From positions 1-34,763 of the forward strand of contig CALZHD010000054.1 of NCBI GenBank assembly GCA_945787155.1: a stretch of 34,763 nt of DNA. Reading direction: 5' to 3'. Shown here in pieces: positions 1-10,247 of this stretch. The position numbers and the translations under genes are program-made. A model generated the notes under the pieces. That model searched no databases. It worked only from the letters and a program-made list of their open reading frames with translations, and was not told the origin of the DNA. Source of the stretch: an uncultured Gammaproteobacteria bacterium (GTDB taxonomy: Bacteria; Pseudomonadota; Gammaproteobacteria; SZUA-140). The stretch's first letter is position 1. Each line of letters begins with the position of its first letter.

Positions 1-78
1 TGGCCGATTTTAGCCATTCTGAACTCGAACAAATATTGCTGTGTATATCAGATTAAGTCTGAACTACTTAAGGCTTAA

Positions 79-115
79 AGGCAGACATTGCATCGTAACT
101 ATGCAATGTCTGCCT
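79..115 (-). terminator. Probable intrinsic terminator of the SH3-domain gene
   Basis: Perfect 15-bp inverted repeat AGGCAGACATTGCAT / ATGCAATGTCTGCCT with 7-nt loop, followed on the minus strand by TTTAAG, just downstream of the minus-strand ORF ending at 131. Confidence 0.7.
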
Positions 116-130
116 GTTGACAGCGGTGCG

Positions 131-841
131 CTACAGCGAACTCCAGTCTGACTTTTTACGCCAACGAATCTTGGGGATGATCAGGCCGATGATCATGCCG
201 AGCAAGATAACGCCGGCGCCGACAATAAACCAGTCACGGTCACTGCGGTCTTTGAGCGAGTCATTTTCTAGCTGCAAGGCTTGATGGCTGCGCTCAAGCT
301 GACGTGTCTGTTCTCTGAGGGTGGTGTTTTCACTATCCAGCGCGAGCGCATTGGATGAAATGTTACGTACCCGCGTGAATTCCTTAGACTGTTTTTCGTT
401 GGCGGCAGTTAGTTTACTGGTGGTTGATCTGAGTTCACTGTTTTCCTGAGTGAGCTGTGCCAGCTTGTCATTCAGCGCTTTGTTTTCTGACTTGATGCGC
501 GCCAGCTGTTTTTCTGTGATGGCGAGACGATCCCTTGCACTGCGCTGCTGTTCCAGATAACGGGTAATGACCCACCCCTGTGAGCCATCGGCGGTGCGCA
601 CCTGAGAGTAGCCGGAATCAGGATTGGTCTGAATCAGCTCAAGCGCAGTGCCGCTGCCGAGCATGCGCAGGATCTTGTGCTGGTTGCTCTCCCCGCTGCG
701 CATCGTGACCTCGAGACGGTCAGTGATATAGCGAGTCGTTTCAGCATAGGCGGTAGTGGTGGCTGCGCACACCAGAAAAAAAATGATTGTTTTTTTCACT
801 ATCGATCCTTCAATATTTCTATGGTTTGTGATGACAAGCAT
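131..841 (-). CDS. SH3-domain protein, TIGR04211/YgiM-like (signal peptide, bacterial SH3, coiled coil, C-terminal TM helix)
   Basis: ORF: AETTRYITDRLEVTMRSGESNQHKILRMLGSGTALELI (SH3-like), coiled coil, then VGAGVILLGMIIGLIIPKIRWRKK. Confidence 0.85.
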   Translation of the reverse strand: MLVITNHRNIEGSIVKKTIIFFLVCAATTTAYAETTRYITDRLEVTMRSGESNQHKILRMLGSGTALELIQTNPDSGYSQVRTADGSQGWVITRYLEQQRSARDRLAITEKQLARIKSENKALNDKLAQLTQENSELRSTTSKLTAANEKQSKEFTRVRNISSNALALDSENTTLREQTRQLERSHQALQLENDSLKDRSDRDWFIVGAGVILLGMIIGLIIPKIRWRKKSDWSSL

Positions 842-844
842 GGG

Positions 845-1276
845 TTATCCATGTGCGGCTGCCCGCTGTTGTCCGCGATAAAAATGTACCGCAATGTAAG
901 CACCTAGCATATCAAGCATGACGTCTAAAAAGGAAGTATCTCGTCCGGGAGTGAAGCTTTGGTGCCACTCATCAACGACCCCATAGATTGCGGTGAAGCA
1001 GAAGGCGAGTATCAGACGTCCGCTAAGCGAAATATTCCAGCCTGCCAGTGACCAGCACCAGAGCCACGCCAGTAGCGCAAACAGTGGAATGTGGGCGCCA
1101 TTGTAGATAATCGTTTTGATGGCACCAGTGAACGGGTCGACATTTTTGAGAGAATCATCGCCGCTAATCGACGAGAGCAGAAAAATAATCCCCATATATA
1201 GCAATGGCAGCATCAAATAGGGTCGTGACACGGTCATCGAATGGAGGTGTTGCGAGAACAGCGGTAGTCTGTTCAT
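845..1276 (-). CDS. VanZ-like membrane protein
   Basis: ORF with several TM segments and the VanZ-like motif IYGVVDEWHQSFTPGRDTSFLDVMLDMLGA. Confidence 0.85.
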   Translation of the reverse strand: MNRLPLFSQHLHSMTVSRPYLMLPLLYMGIIFLLSSISGDDSLKNVDPFTGAIKTIIYNGAHIPLFALLAWLWCWSLAGWNISLSGRLILAFCFTAIYGVVDEWHQSFTPGRDTSFLDVMLDMLGAYIAVHFYRGQQRAAAHG

Positions 1277-1956
1277 GGTGAGACCGTGGTCTGGCCGTAG
1301 TAGATGGGCTGATGCAGCGGCTTTTGGTCGAGCAGGAGTTCTCCTGCTCTGACGGTGAGTCGCCCTTCGGCAAACCAGCGGATGGCGAGGGGGTAGATTT
1401 GATGTTCCTGCGTCTGGACACGTTGCGCCAGCGCTGTGGCATCATCGTCTGGTAATAGCGGTACTGTCGCCTGAATGATCACTGGGCCGCCATCGAGTTC
1501 ACTGGTGACCAGGTGGACGCTAGCGCCGTGTTCTGCCACGGCGGCGTCCAGCGCGCGTTGGTGGGTGTTGAGACCGGGGAAATCAGGCAGTAGCGATGGG
1601 TGAATGTTCAGCATCCGTCCCTGGTAATGTTTGACAAATGCAGTGCCGAGGATGCGCATGTAGCCCGCGAGTACCACCAGTGCAGGGGCATATTGGTCGA
1701 TGAGCTGTTGTAATGCCGCTTCATATTCGCTGCGATCGCTGAAAGTGGTGTGATCGATCACTTCTGCTGGGATATTCGCAGCGCGAGCACGCACCAGGCC
1801 ATAAGCCTCAGGACGATTGCTGATGACTGCGCGGATTTCGACCGGCAGGCCGTCATCGCGGATGGCGTCAATGATCGCCTGCAGGTTACTGCCGCTGCCT
1901 GAGATCAGCACGACTACGGGAAGTGCGGCTGTGCTCCCACGGTTGGTTTTGCTCAT
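1273..1956 (-). CDS. purN: Phosphoribosylglycinamide formyltransferase
   Basis: [58 protein letters not shown]; directly downstream of purM. Confidence 0.97.
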   Translation of the reverse strand: MSKTNRGSTAALPVVVLISGSGSNLQAIIDAIRDDGLPVEIRAVISNRPEAYGLVRARAANIPAEVIDHTTFSDRSEYEAALQQLIDQYAPALVVLAGYMRILGTAFVKHYQGRMLNIHPSLLPDFPGLNTHQRALDAAVAEHGASVHLVTSELDGGPVIIQATVPLLPDDDATALAQRVQTQEHQIYPLAIRWFAEGRLTVRAGELLLDQKPLHQPIYYGQTTVSP

Positions 1957-3029
1957 TTAGGATTAGCGAGTGTCACGCTTGCGGCTTCATTGGGGGCTGA
2001 CTGGATGGTGCCGATCTGCCACGCCTGTTCTCCCAGCTGCTGTAGCAGTTCGATGGTCTGGGTAGCGTCGTCTGCGGCGACGCATAGCACCATACCAACA
2101 CCACAGTTAAAGGTGCGATGCATCTCTTCGACCGTGACATTGCCCTGTTGTTGCAGCCAGTCAAAGATGGCAGGTCGTGACCAGGCGTTGCAGTCGATTT
2201 CAGCGCGGGTGCCCTCAGGCATCACGCGCGGCAGGTTTTCCAGCAGGCCACCGCCGGTGATGTGCGACAGTGCATGCACATCGATCTGTTTGAGCAGGTC
2301 TAATAAGGGTTTGATGTAGATGCGCGTTGGAGTCAGCAGGGTCTCGCCGAGGGTGCTCTCTCCAAAGGGTTGCCCGAGGTCAGCGCCGCAGTGTTCGATG
2401 ATCTTGCGGATCAGTGAATAGCCGTTAGAGTGCGGACCTGATGAGGCGATGCCAATCAGTGCATCACCCGCTGCGACCTTGCTGCCATCGATGATTTGAT
2501 CCTTTTCCACCACGCCCACGCAAAAGCCGGCGACGTCGTAGTCTCCGCTTTGATACATGCCCGGCATCTCGGCCGTTTCACCTCCGGTGAGTGCGGCACC
2601 GGCTAGCTCACAGCCTTTGCCAATCCCCTGGATCACTTCGGCGGCGGCGTTGACATCCAGTTTGCCGGTGGCGTAGTAGTCGAGGAAAAAGAGGGGTTCC
2701 GCCCCCTGCACGATTAGATCGTTGACACACATCGCGACCAGGTCGATGCCGATGGTGTTGTGTTTGCCCGTTTCGATCGCCAGTTTTAGCTTGGTGCCGA
2801 CGCCGTCGGTGCCGGAGACCAGCACCGGTTGGCGATAGCGCTCTAGTGGCAGTTCGAATAGTGCGCCAAAACCGCCGAGACCGGAGAGTACCCCGGGGCG
2901 CGTCGTCTTTTTAGCGGTGGACTTGATCTTCTCGACCAGCGCATTACCGGCATCGATATCGACGCCTGCATCACGGTAGCTGAGTGAGGTGCTGGTTTTG
3001 GTCTCTGATTTTGTATTATCTGAATTCAC
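1953..3029 (-). CDS. purM: Phosphoribosylformylglycinamidine cyclo-ligase
   Basis: [59 protein letters not shown]; 4-nt overlap with purN. Confidence 0.97.
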   Translation of the reverse strand: MNSDNTKSETKTSTSLSYRDAGVDIDAGNALVEKIKSTAKKTTRPGVLSGLGGFGALFELPLERYRQPVLVSGTDGVGTKLKLAIETGKHNTIGIDLVAMCVNDLIVQGAEPLFFLDYYATGKLDVNAAAEVIQGIGKGCELAGAALTGGETAEMPGMYQSGDYDVAGFCVGVVEKDQIIDGSKVAAGDALIGIASSGPHSNGYSLIRKIIEHCGADLGQPFGESTLGETLLTPTRIYIKPLLDLLKQIDVHALSHITGGGLLENLPRVMPEGTRAEIDCNAWSRPAIFDWLQQQGNVTVEEMHRTFNCGVGMVLCVAADDATQTIELLQQLGEQAWQIGTIQSAPNEAASVTLANPK

Positions 3030-3200
3030 GGGGTCGACTAACTTTGGCTATGATTGGGTGGATTTGTCAGAGCAATGCTCCGGACGCTATTCTAACGTAA
3101 ATTTATGTGCCATGCTCGTGGCCTTGCGGCCTTGCGGGGTGATTCTTCAGAGAGTGTAATCTCTGGGGAAGTGCTCGATTGACTGATACAATGAACGCCT

Positions 3201-4418
3201 ATGATTGATAATGATAGCAGTGCCACCCTTCGTGCCGTCACCTCAGTACGCACTACCAGACGATCCGCGGTGAAAATACCAGCAGGAATGCGACTGGCGT
3301 GGCTGCTCAGTGGCCTTTTTTTCGCGCTAACTTTTCCCATGAGCGTCTTTTCTGCCGAAGTGCGTGGTCTGTATGAGACCGAGGTGCTGGTGACCAGCCA
3401 GGGTCAGGATGAACGCAACGAGGCCATACGGGCAGCGCTGGACGAGGTGTTGATCCGTGTCAGTGGTGATCGCAATACACCAGGAGTGGCTGCGCTGCAA
3501 GGGCTCTACAGTCGTTCGTTGCAGCTGGTGCAGCAATATCGCTATCGGGCGTTGCCACGAGTGGCTGGGCAGCGTGACGAACAGGGGCCAGGACAGGCAC
3601 AGATGTTGTGGATCCGTTTCGATCCAGCCGCGATTGATCAATCGTTACGCAAGGCGGGCGTGCCGCTGTGGGGACAAGTACGTCCTGCAACGCTAGTGTG
3701 GGTGGTGGTAGATGAGGGTGGCAAGCGCTCCCTGATGGGGGCCGATACCTTGCCGCAGCTGAAAAAGATGATGCAGCAGCAGGCGCAGCGTCGTGGCTTG
3801 CCGCTATTTGTGCCGCTGTGGGATCTTGAGGATCAGGCGGCACTGCGTTTCACCGATGTCTGGGGTAATTTTCAGGATGCCATTCTAACCGCCTCGGCCC
3901 GTTATGCCACTGAAGCAGTATTGGTGGGCAGGCTTTACCGGCAGAATGGCGGTGGCTGGGAGGCGCGCTGGACGCTTTATCAGGGAGGGAGCGCTGAACA
4001 CTGGCAAGGGCGCGCCCCGATTCAGGCTGAGGTGCTATCGGTCGGTGTCGATGGGACGGCAGATCATCTTGGGCACCGCTTTGCAACGGTCTTTGATGAA
4101 TCGCAGAGTGATCGTGTCAAAGTGGCCGTGAAAGATATCAACACGCTGGAAGATTATGCACGTGTCTCGCAGTTTTTAGGCTCGCTGGATATGGTGACGG
4201 CGATGCAGGTCGAGAGTGTGGTAGATGCCGCGGTGACCTTTGAGCTGCAAGTGCGTGGCAATAGTGAGGGGCTTGCCCAGATCATCAGTTTTGGGCGCAC
4301 CCTGATCGAGACCCCTGCCGTCATTAATGTAGATGACAGTAGTGATGCGATGCAAATGCCATCGTGGCAGATGCCCGATGAGGTAGCAGAGTTGTTGTGG
4401 TATCGCCTGGCGCCATGA
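3201..4418 (+). CDS. DUF2066 domain-containing exported protein
   Basis: Located between purM (divergent) and the CDP-alcohol phosphatidyltransferase, as in many gammaproteobacteria; EVRGLYETEVLVTSQGQDERNEAIRAALDEVLIRVSGD. An internal start at 3288 (MRLAWLLSGLFFALTF, signal peptide) is a plausible true start. Confidence 0.8.
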   Translation: MIDNDSSATLRAVTSVRTTRRSAVKIPAGMRLAWLLSGLFFALTFPMSVFSAEVRGLYETEVLVTSQGQDERNEAIRAALDEVLIRVSGDRNTPGVAALQGLYSRSLQLVQQYRYRALPRVAGQRDEQGPGQAQMLWIRFDPAAIDQSLRKAGVPLWGQVRPATLVWVVVDEGGKRSLMGADTLPQLKKMMQQQAQRRGLPLFVPLWDLEDQAALRFTDVWGNFQDAILTASARYATEAVLVGRLYRQNGGGWEARWTLYQGGSAEHWQGRAPIQAEVLSVGVDGTADHLGHRFATVFDESQSDRVKVAVKDINTLEDYARVSQFLGSLDMVTAMQVESVVDAAVTFELQVRGNSEGLAQIISFGRTLIETPAVINVDDSSDAMQMPSWQMPDEVAELLWYRLAP

Positions 4419-4987
4419 ATCTTCGCGGTATCCCCAACATTATTACCATATTGCGGATCTTGCTGGTATTGCCAGTGGTGCTGGCGTTACTCAATGAACA
4501 CTATGGTGTCGCGCTATTATTGTTTGCGGTAGCCGGTGCCTCCGATGGCCTGGATGGCTATATTGCCAAGCGTTATGACTGTGCCAGTCGCCTGGGCTCG
4601 ATTTTAGATCCGCTGGCCGACAAGTTATTACTGGTGAGTACCTACATCTCATTGGCGTGGTTGGGGCTGTTGCCGCTGTGGCTGGTGGTGATTGTACTGG
4701 TACGTGACGTGTTGATTGTCGTCGGTGGCTTTGCATATCATCACATGATCGGCCAGTACGACATGAGTCCGTCGTTTGTTAGCAAGTTGAATACTGTCTC
4801 GCAGATCCTGTTGGGATTTCTGGTGGTGTTATCGATGAGTCTGTTACCGCTGCCTGAACTGTTGATCGATGGCATGATCTATTTTGTACTAGTGACGACA
4901 CTGTTGAGTGGTGCCGATTATGTGTGGACCTGGGGGCGACGTGCGGTAGAAGCGCGTGCCGACGAAGATATAAACAGAAGCGATTAA
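4415..4987 (+). CDS. CDP-alcohol phosphatidyltransferase (PgsA-like)
   Basis: CDP-OH-P motif DGLDGYIAKRYDCASRLGSILDPLADKLL; ATG overlaps the DUF2066 stop (ATGA). Confidence 0.9.
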   Translation: MNLRGIPNIITILRILLVLPVVLALLNEHYGVALLLFAVAGASDGLDGYIAKRYDCASRLGSILDPLADKLLLVSTYISLAWLGLLPLWLVVIVLVRDVLIVVGGFAYHHMIGQYDMSPSFVSKLNTVSQILLGFLVVLSMSLLPLPELLIDGMIYFVLVTTLLSGADYVWTWGRRAVEARADEDINRSD

Positions 4988-6156
4988 TGATGGCTGAAGC
5001 TCAGAAGTGGTGGATATTGATGCTGGTGGCGGGGAGTGGTGTTTTGCTCTATCTGCTGGCGCCGGTGTTGACCCCTTTTTTGATTGCAGCACTGCTCGCC
5101 TATATGGGGCATCCGTTTGTGGTGCGCCTTGAAAAGCGTGGTATCTCTCGAAACAGTTCAACGTTGACGGTCTTTAGTGTTATCTCATTACTGGCATTGA
5201 TGTTACCGATTGTGATTGTGCCACTATTGGAAAGACAGATGGGCGTGTTCATCAATAATTGGCCTGCTTATATCGACTGGGTTCAACGTGTGGCGCTGCC
5301 GTGGGTGCAGGAGCATGTCGGTTTTGGTGAGCACTCCCTGAACCTTGATCTCTTCAAACAGGCGTTTGTGGAGCACTGGCGCCAGGTGGGTGGGACCGCG
5401 ATCAGCCTGGTCTCTGTGGTCTCAAAATCAGGGCTAGCGCTACTGGAATGGGTGGGTAATCTGGTGTTGATTCCAGTCGTCACCTTTTATCTGCTGCGCG
5501 ACTGGGGTGATCTGGTGGAACACCTGCAAGCGCTGCTGCCGCGCGCATCGGCATCGCTGGTGAGCCGTCTGGTGACGGATTGTGACGAGGTGCTAGGGAC
5601 CTTTATGCGTGGTCAGCTTTCGGTGATGTTGGCATTGAGTACGATCTATACCGTTGGGCTGTGGCTGGTGGGACTTGACCTGGCATTTCTGATCGGCCTG
5701 CTGGCCGGCGTGGTCAGTTTTGTTCCTTACCTTGGTTTGATCGTCGGCATTGTGGTCGCGGGTGTTGCATCGGTGGTGCAGGTGCATGACTTCTCTCTGC
5801 TGTTGTTGGTAATTGCCGTCTTTGGCGTTGGACAGTTGCTGGAAGGTTTTGTGTTAACGCCGTGGCTGGTGGGCGAACGTATCGGGCTGCACCCTGTGAT
5901 GGTGATTTTTTCAGTGATGGCGGGTGGACAGCTGTTCGGTTTCTTTGGCATTTTGCTGGCACTGCCAGTGTCTGCGGTTTTAGTGGTGTTGTTACGTCAT
6001 GCCCATGAACGTTATCTTGATAGCAGCCTTTATGGTGCGGATGATGTGCCTGAATCTGAATCTGAATCTGAATCTGAATCTGAATCTGAATCTGAATCTG
6101 AATCTGAGGCAGCGGTGAGCGCTGTCGCTGAAACACCTCCGAACAAGGTAGAGTAA
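4987..6156 (+). CDS. PerM/AI-2E family transporter with C-terminal Ser-Glu repeat tail
   Basis: Polytopic ORF with FVPYLGLIVGIVVAGVASVVQ and GQLLEGFVLTPWLVGERIGLHPVMVIFSVMAGGQLFGFFGILLALPVSAVLVVLLRH; the ORF track start at 4924 overlaps the upstream gene, so ATG at 4987 (TAATG overlap) is preferred. Confidence 0.9.
   Translation: MMAEAQKWWILMLVAGSGVLLYLLAPVLTPFLIAALLAYMGHPFVVRLEKRGISRNSSTLTVFSVISLLALMLPIVIVPLLERQMGVFINNWPAYIDWVQRVALPWVQEHVGFGEHSLNLDLFKQAFVEHWRQVGGTAISLVSVVSKSGLALLEWVGNLVLIPVVTFYLLRDWGDLVEHLQALLPRASASLVSRLVTDCDEVLGTFMRGQLSVMLALSTIYTVGLWLVGLDLAFLIGLLAGVVSFVPYLGLIVGIVVAGVASVVQVHDFSLLLLVIAVFGVGQLLEGFVLTPWLVGERIGLHPVMVIFSVMAGGQLFGFFGILLALPVSAVLVVLLRHAHERYLDSSLYGADDVPESESESESESESESESESEAAVSAVAETPPNKVE
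6052..6108 (+). repeat. In-frame hexanucleotide tandem repeat (TCTGAA)n, about 9 units
   Basis: GAA followed by TCTGAA x8 and TCTGAG; encodes a (Ser-Glu) dipeptide repeat. Confidence 0.95.
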
Positions 6157-6168
6157 TTCTTTATTGGC

Positions 6169-6873
6169 ATGGCGATGCAGTTACCGTTGAGTATCCGGTT
6201 GCGTGATCACGCAACCTTCGAAAATTTTTTTCTTGCTGATAATCAGCAGGTGGTTACAACGTTGCAACATGCCGTCGCGCCGGGTAATGGTGATGCCACA
6301 GCGCTCTATATCTGGGGGAATGCAGGCAGCGGAAAATCTCACTTGATGCAGGCGGCCTGTCATCGTGTCTCGGCGCGAGATGAAGTCGCCGTTTATCTAC
6401 CAATGTGCGATTATGAGCTGTTCACCCCTGCGTTATTTGAAGGAATGGAATCTTTGGCGTTGGTCTGTCTCGATGATATTGAGGCAATCGCGGGCCAGCG
6501 TGAGTGGGAAGAGGCGATCTTTCATCTCTATAACCGTATGCAAGCTAACGGGGCCCAGTTGGTTGTTTCGGCAAACGCTGCACCACAAGGGTTACCGTTA
6601 TTGTTACCGGATCTGGTGACGCGCCTGGGTTGGGGGCTGGTGTTTCAGCTTAATGAACTTGATGATGAGCAGAAGGTGATGGCATTACAGGCACGTGCTC
6701 ACGCGATCGGGATGGAGATGGGTGATGATGTCGCGCATTACCTCTTTAGCCGTACACGACGCGACATGCACTCGCTGTTTTCGCTACTTGAAACACTCGA
6801 TCATGCGACATTGGTGGCGCAGCGTCGCTTGACCATCCCTTTTCTAAAAGCGTTTATGGCGCGTGATACCTAA
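6169..6873 (+). CDS. hda: DnaA regulatory inactivator Hda
   Basis: DnaA-like AAA+ protein starting QLPLSIRLRDHATFENFFLADN, Walker A WGNAGSGKSHLMQA, CLDDIEAIAGQREWEEAIFHLYNRM; adjacent to the PerM-type gene. Confidence 0.95.
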   Translation: MAMQLPLSIRLRDHATFENFFLADNQQVVTTLQHAVAPGNGDATALYIWGNAGSGKSHLMQAACHRVSARDEVAVYLPMCDYELFTPALFEGMESLALVCLDDIEAIAGQREWEEAIFHLYNRMQANGAQLVVSANAAPQGLPLLLPDLVTRLGWGLVFQLNELDDEQKVMALQARAHAIGMEMGDDVAHYLFSRTRRDMHSLFSLLETLDHATLVAQRRLTIPFLKAFMARDT

Positions 6874-6889
6874 GGAGCCTGAGGATGCA

Positions 6890-7838
<949 letters not shown>

Positions 7839-7985
7839 CTTTTCCTGAGTTTATGATTGTTTCTGATGACGCTTATTCTAACGCGCCTTTCCTTGACAGC
7901 CTACAGAACGGGGGTGATAATTTCATTCGGTTGTGTTCAATTTGTGCTGGGTTGAGGCTATTTTTCTTTTGTCCAACAGTGTGTT

Positions 7986-8462
7986 ATGAGTAGTTGCTAT
8001 GGCGGTGTCCTTTTGAGAATATCAAGTGTTCTATTCATTCCCTGGTTTCTATTGCTGGCAGCGTGTGCTAACGCGCCGACTCAGGAGATGAGTGATGCGA
8101 GGCAGGCGGTGAGCGCAGCCCATGACGCTGGGGCTGCAGTGCATGCCAGCGACAATGTGCAGCAAGCCGAGGCATTGCTCGACAAGGCGGAGCGTGAATT
8201 AGAATCAGGCGATTTTGGTGATGCTCGAGATGATGCCACCGCAGCGAGAGTGGAGGCGATTAAGGCACAGGACATTGCGCAGGTGATGAGTGCTACCAAG
8301 TCGGCGTTACTAAAAGCGACTGAACGAGGTCTTCTCTCTGATGAAGCCACATCACTTTTTAACCAGGCAGTTGTGGCGGCTGACGAAAACAGAGTGCATG
8401 AGGCTATTCGGCTGGCTAATGAAGCGAGGCACCAGGCCGAGCAAGATCTCAATCTCGAATAA
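7986..8462 (+). CDS. DUF4398-like lipoprotein
   Basis: Lipobox LLAAC; Ala-rich helical repeats DARQAVSAAHDAGAAVHASDNVQQAEALLDKAERELESGDFGDARDDATAARVEA. Confidence 0.75.
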   Translation: MSSCYGGVLLRISSVLFIPWFLLLAACANAPTQEMSDARQAVSAAHDAGAAVHASDNVQQAEALLDKAERELESGDFGDARDDATAARVEAIKAQDIAQVMSATKSALLKATERGLLSDEATSLFNQAVVAADENRVHEAIRLANEARHQAEQDLNLE

Positions 8463-8470
8463 TTTCCATT

Positions 8471-9325
8471 TTGAATAACGGCCCTGGACGCGCGCGAGTC
8501 ACCTATCTTTTTTTACGTTATGTGATCCGTCATTTTGTTGATGATAACTGTACACGTACGGCTGCCGCGCTAAGTTACACCACCCTGTTGTCGTTGGTAC
8601 CACTGCTGGCGGTTGTCTTTTCAATTCTCGCCTTCTTTCCCCTGTTTGCTTCGCTGGTGGATGAGATTCAGGGCTATATCTTTAATAATTTTGTGCCGGC
8701 ATCCAATCAGCAGCTACAGCTGCACTTCCAGCAATTCGTCGAGACGGCCGCTAGCAGCGGTGGTATTGGGCTGCTGTTTTTAATGCTGACCGCATTGATG
8801 TTGATGAACGCCATTAACGTTGCATTGAATGATATCTGGCAGGCTAAACCGAAGCGAAATATTTTCTCTGCGCTACTGATCTATGGTGTGGTGCTTCTGT
8901 TGGGTTCCATCCTGTTTGCTGCCAGTATTTTGCTGACGTCATATGTCGTTTCATTGCCATTGATTGCCGACGGTGGTGAAACGGTGACGGGTATGAAAAA
9001 TTTCTTGCTGGTGATCGCACCCATCGCTGTGACCGGTGTTGCACTATTGTTGTTTTATGTGGTGGTGCCAAACTGTGAAGTTTCATGGGGTGCGGGGATG
9101 GTTGCTGCCGTGGTGGCGGCACTGCTATTTGAGCTAGCGAAGAAGGGGTTTGCCTGGTACGTATTGGCATTTCCGACCTACACTGTGATTTATGGTGCGT
9201 TGGCTGTGATACCGGTGTTTCTGGTCTGGATTTATGTCTCCTGGCTAGTGGTGCTGCTGGGCGCCGAGATTGCACGTTGTCTGACGACTTTTGGGCAGGA
9301 TAACTATAATGCCGGCATGCTATGA
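8471..9325 (+). CDS. YihY/BrkB family inner membrane protein
   Basis: DDNCTRTAAALSYTTLLSLVPLLAVVFSILAFFP; WIYVSWLVVLLGAEIARCL. First codon (TTG or an adjacent start) uncertain. Confidence 0.92.
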   Translation: MNNGPGRARVTYLFLRYVIRHFVDDNCTRTAAALSYTTLLSLVPLLAVVFSILAFFPLFASLVDEIQGYIFNNFVPASNQQLQLHFQQFVETAASSGGIGLLFLMLTALMLMNAINVALNDIWQAKPKRNIFSALLIYGVVLLLGSILFAASILLTSYVVSLPLIADGGETVTGMKNFLLVIAPIAVTGVALLLFYVVVPNCEVSWGAGMVAAVVAALLFELAKKGFAWYVLAFPTYTVIYGALAVIPVFLVWIYVSWLVVLLGAEIARCLTTFGQDNYNAGML

Positions 9326-9394
9326 TCGATCGAAATGGTGTTATTAGTAGGTACTGTTGTTTGTGAATAATAACAAAACAATGAGTGGTGCATA

Positions 9395-9940
9395 ATGAAA
9401 AGAATTGGACAGGCATTCGAAGGCTTTTTGTGGAATAGCCGCTTTGTTGTACTGTCGGCAGTGATTGCCAGTCTTGCGGCTGCGTTCGCGATGTTCTTTA
9501 TGGCGACCGTAGACGCCTATTATATGATTACTCATCTTATAGAGTATGCCTCGCCAGTATTGAGCGCTGATGCGCGAGCTGATTTACGTGGAGAGACGGT
9601 GACCCATGTGGTAGAAATCGTTGATGGCTATCTACTGGCAACCGTATTGTTGATCTTTGCGTTAGGGCTCTATGAGCTTTTTATCAGTGCTATTGACCCG
9701 GCCAAAGGTGAAAAGATCTCATCGAGTGTGTTGATGATCACTAGTCTGGATGATCTTAAAAGTCGCCTGGCCAAGGTGATCTTGATGATCTTGATCGTGA
9801 AGTTTTTTGAGTATGCGGTGGACATTAAATTCGAGACGCCGCTTGATCTGCTCTATCTTGCGGGTGGTATCGCGCTGATCGGCGTTGCGATCTATCTGTC
9901 GCATGCTGAAGGTCATGCTCCCTCGGATAAATCTGGATAG
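9395..9940 (+). CDS. YqhA family membrane protein
   Basis: Starts MKRIGQAFEGFLWNSRFVVLSAVIASLAAA; LGLYELFISAIDPA; ITSLDDLKSRLAKVILMILIVKFFE. Confidence 0.88.
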   Translation: MKRIGQAFEGFLWNSRFVVLSAVIASLAAAFAMFFMATVDAYYMITHLIEYASPVLSADARADLRGETVTHVVEIVDGYLLATVLLIFALGLYELFISAIDPAKGEKISSSVLMITSLDDLKSRLAKVILMILIVKFFEYAVDIKFETPLDLLYLAGGIALIGVAIYLSHAEGHAPSDKSG

Positions 9941-9955
9941 TGATTTTATCGTGAT

Positions 9956-10240
9956 ATGGTAGAAGATGCTGTGAAGATTTGTCTAAGTTGTATTGTTTCA
10001 GGCAAAGTGCAAGGGGTCTTTTATCGTGCGATGACACAGCAAAAAGCACTGGGACTCGGGGTGACTGGCTGGGCGCGTAATCGTCCCGATGGGACTGTCG
10101 AAGTGCTGGCCTGTGGTGATGACAGTGCGGTGCGTGCATTAGCGGTCTGGTTATGGCAGGGGTCACCGCAGTCGAGCGTGGTAGCAGTCACCGCTAAGGA
10201 AGTCGCGCATCAGTCATTTTCATATTTTGAGACGGGTTAA
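9956..10240 (+). CDS. Acylphosphatase
   Basis: VSGKVQGVFYRAMTQQKALGLGVTGWARNRPDGTVEVLACGD. Confidence 0.93.
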   Translation: MVEDAVKICLSCIVSGKVQGVFYRAMTQQKALGLGVTGWARNRPDGTVEVLACGDDSAVRALAVWLWQGSPQSSVVAVTAKEVAHQSFSYFETG

Positions 10241-10247
10241 GGCATTG

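Noticed and set aside
5714-6136. Minus-strand ORF with IQIQIQIQ repeat
   Set aside because: Antisense shadow of the Ser-Glu microsatellite in the permease gene; no independent support.
8844-9416. 190-aa minus-strand ORF opposite the YihY-like gene
   Set aside because: Low-complexity His/Pro/Ser-rich translation typical of an antisense frame.
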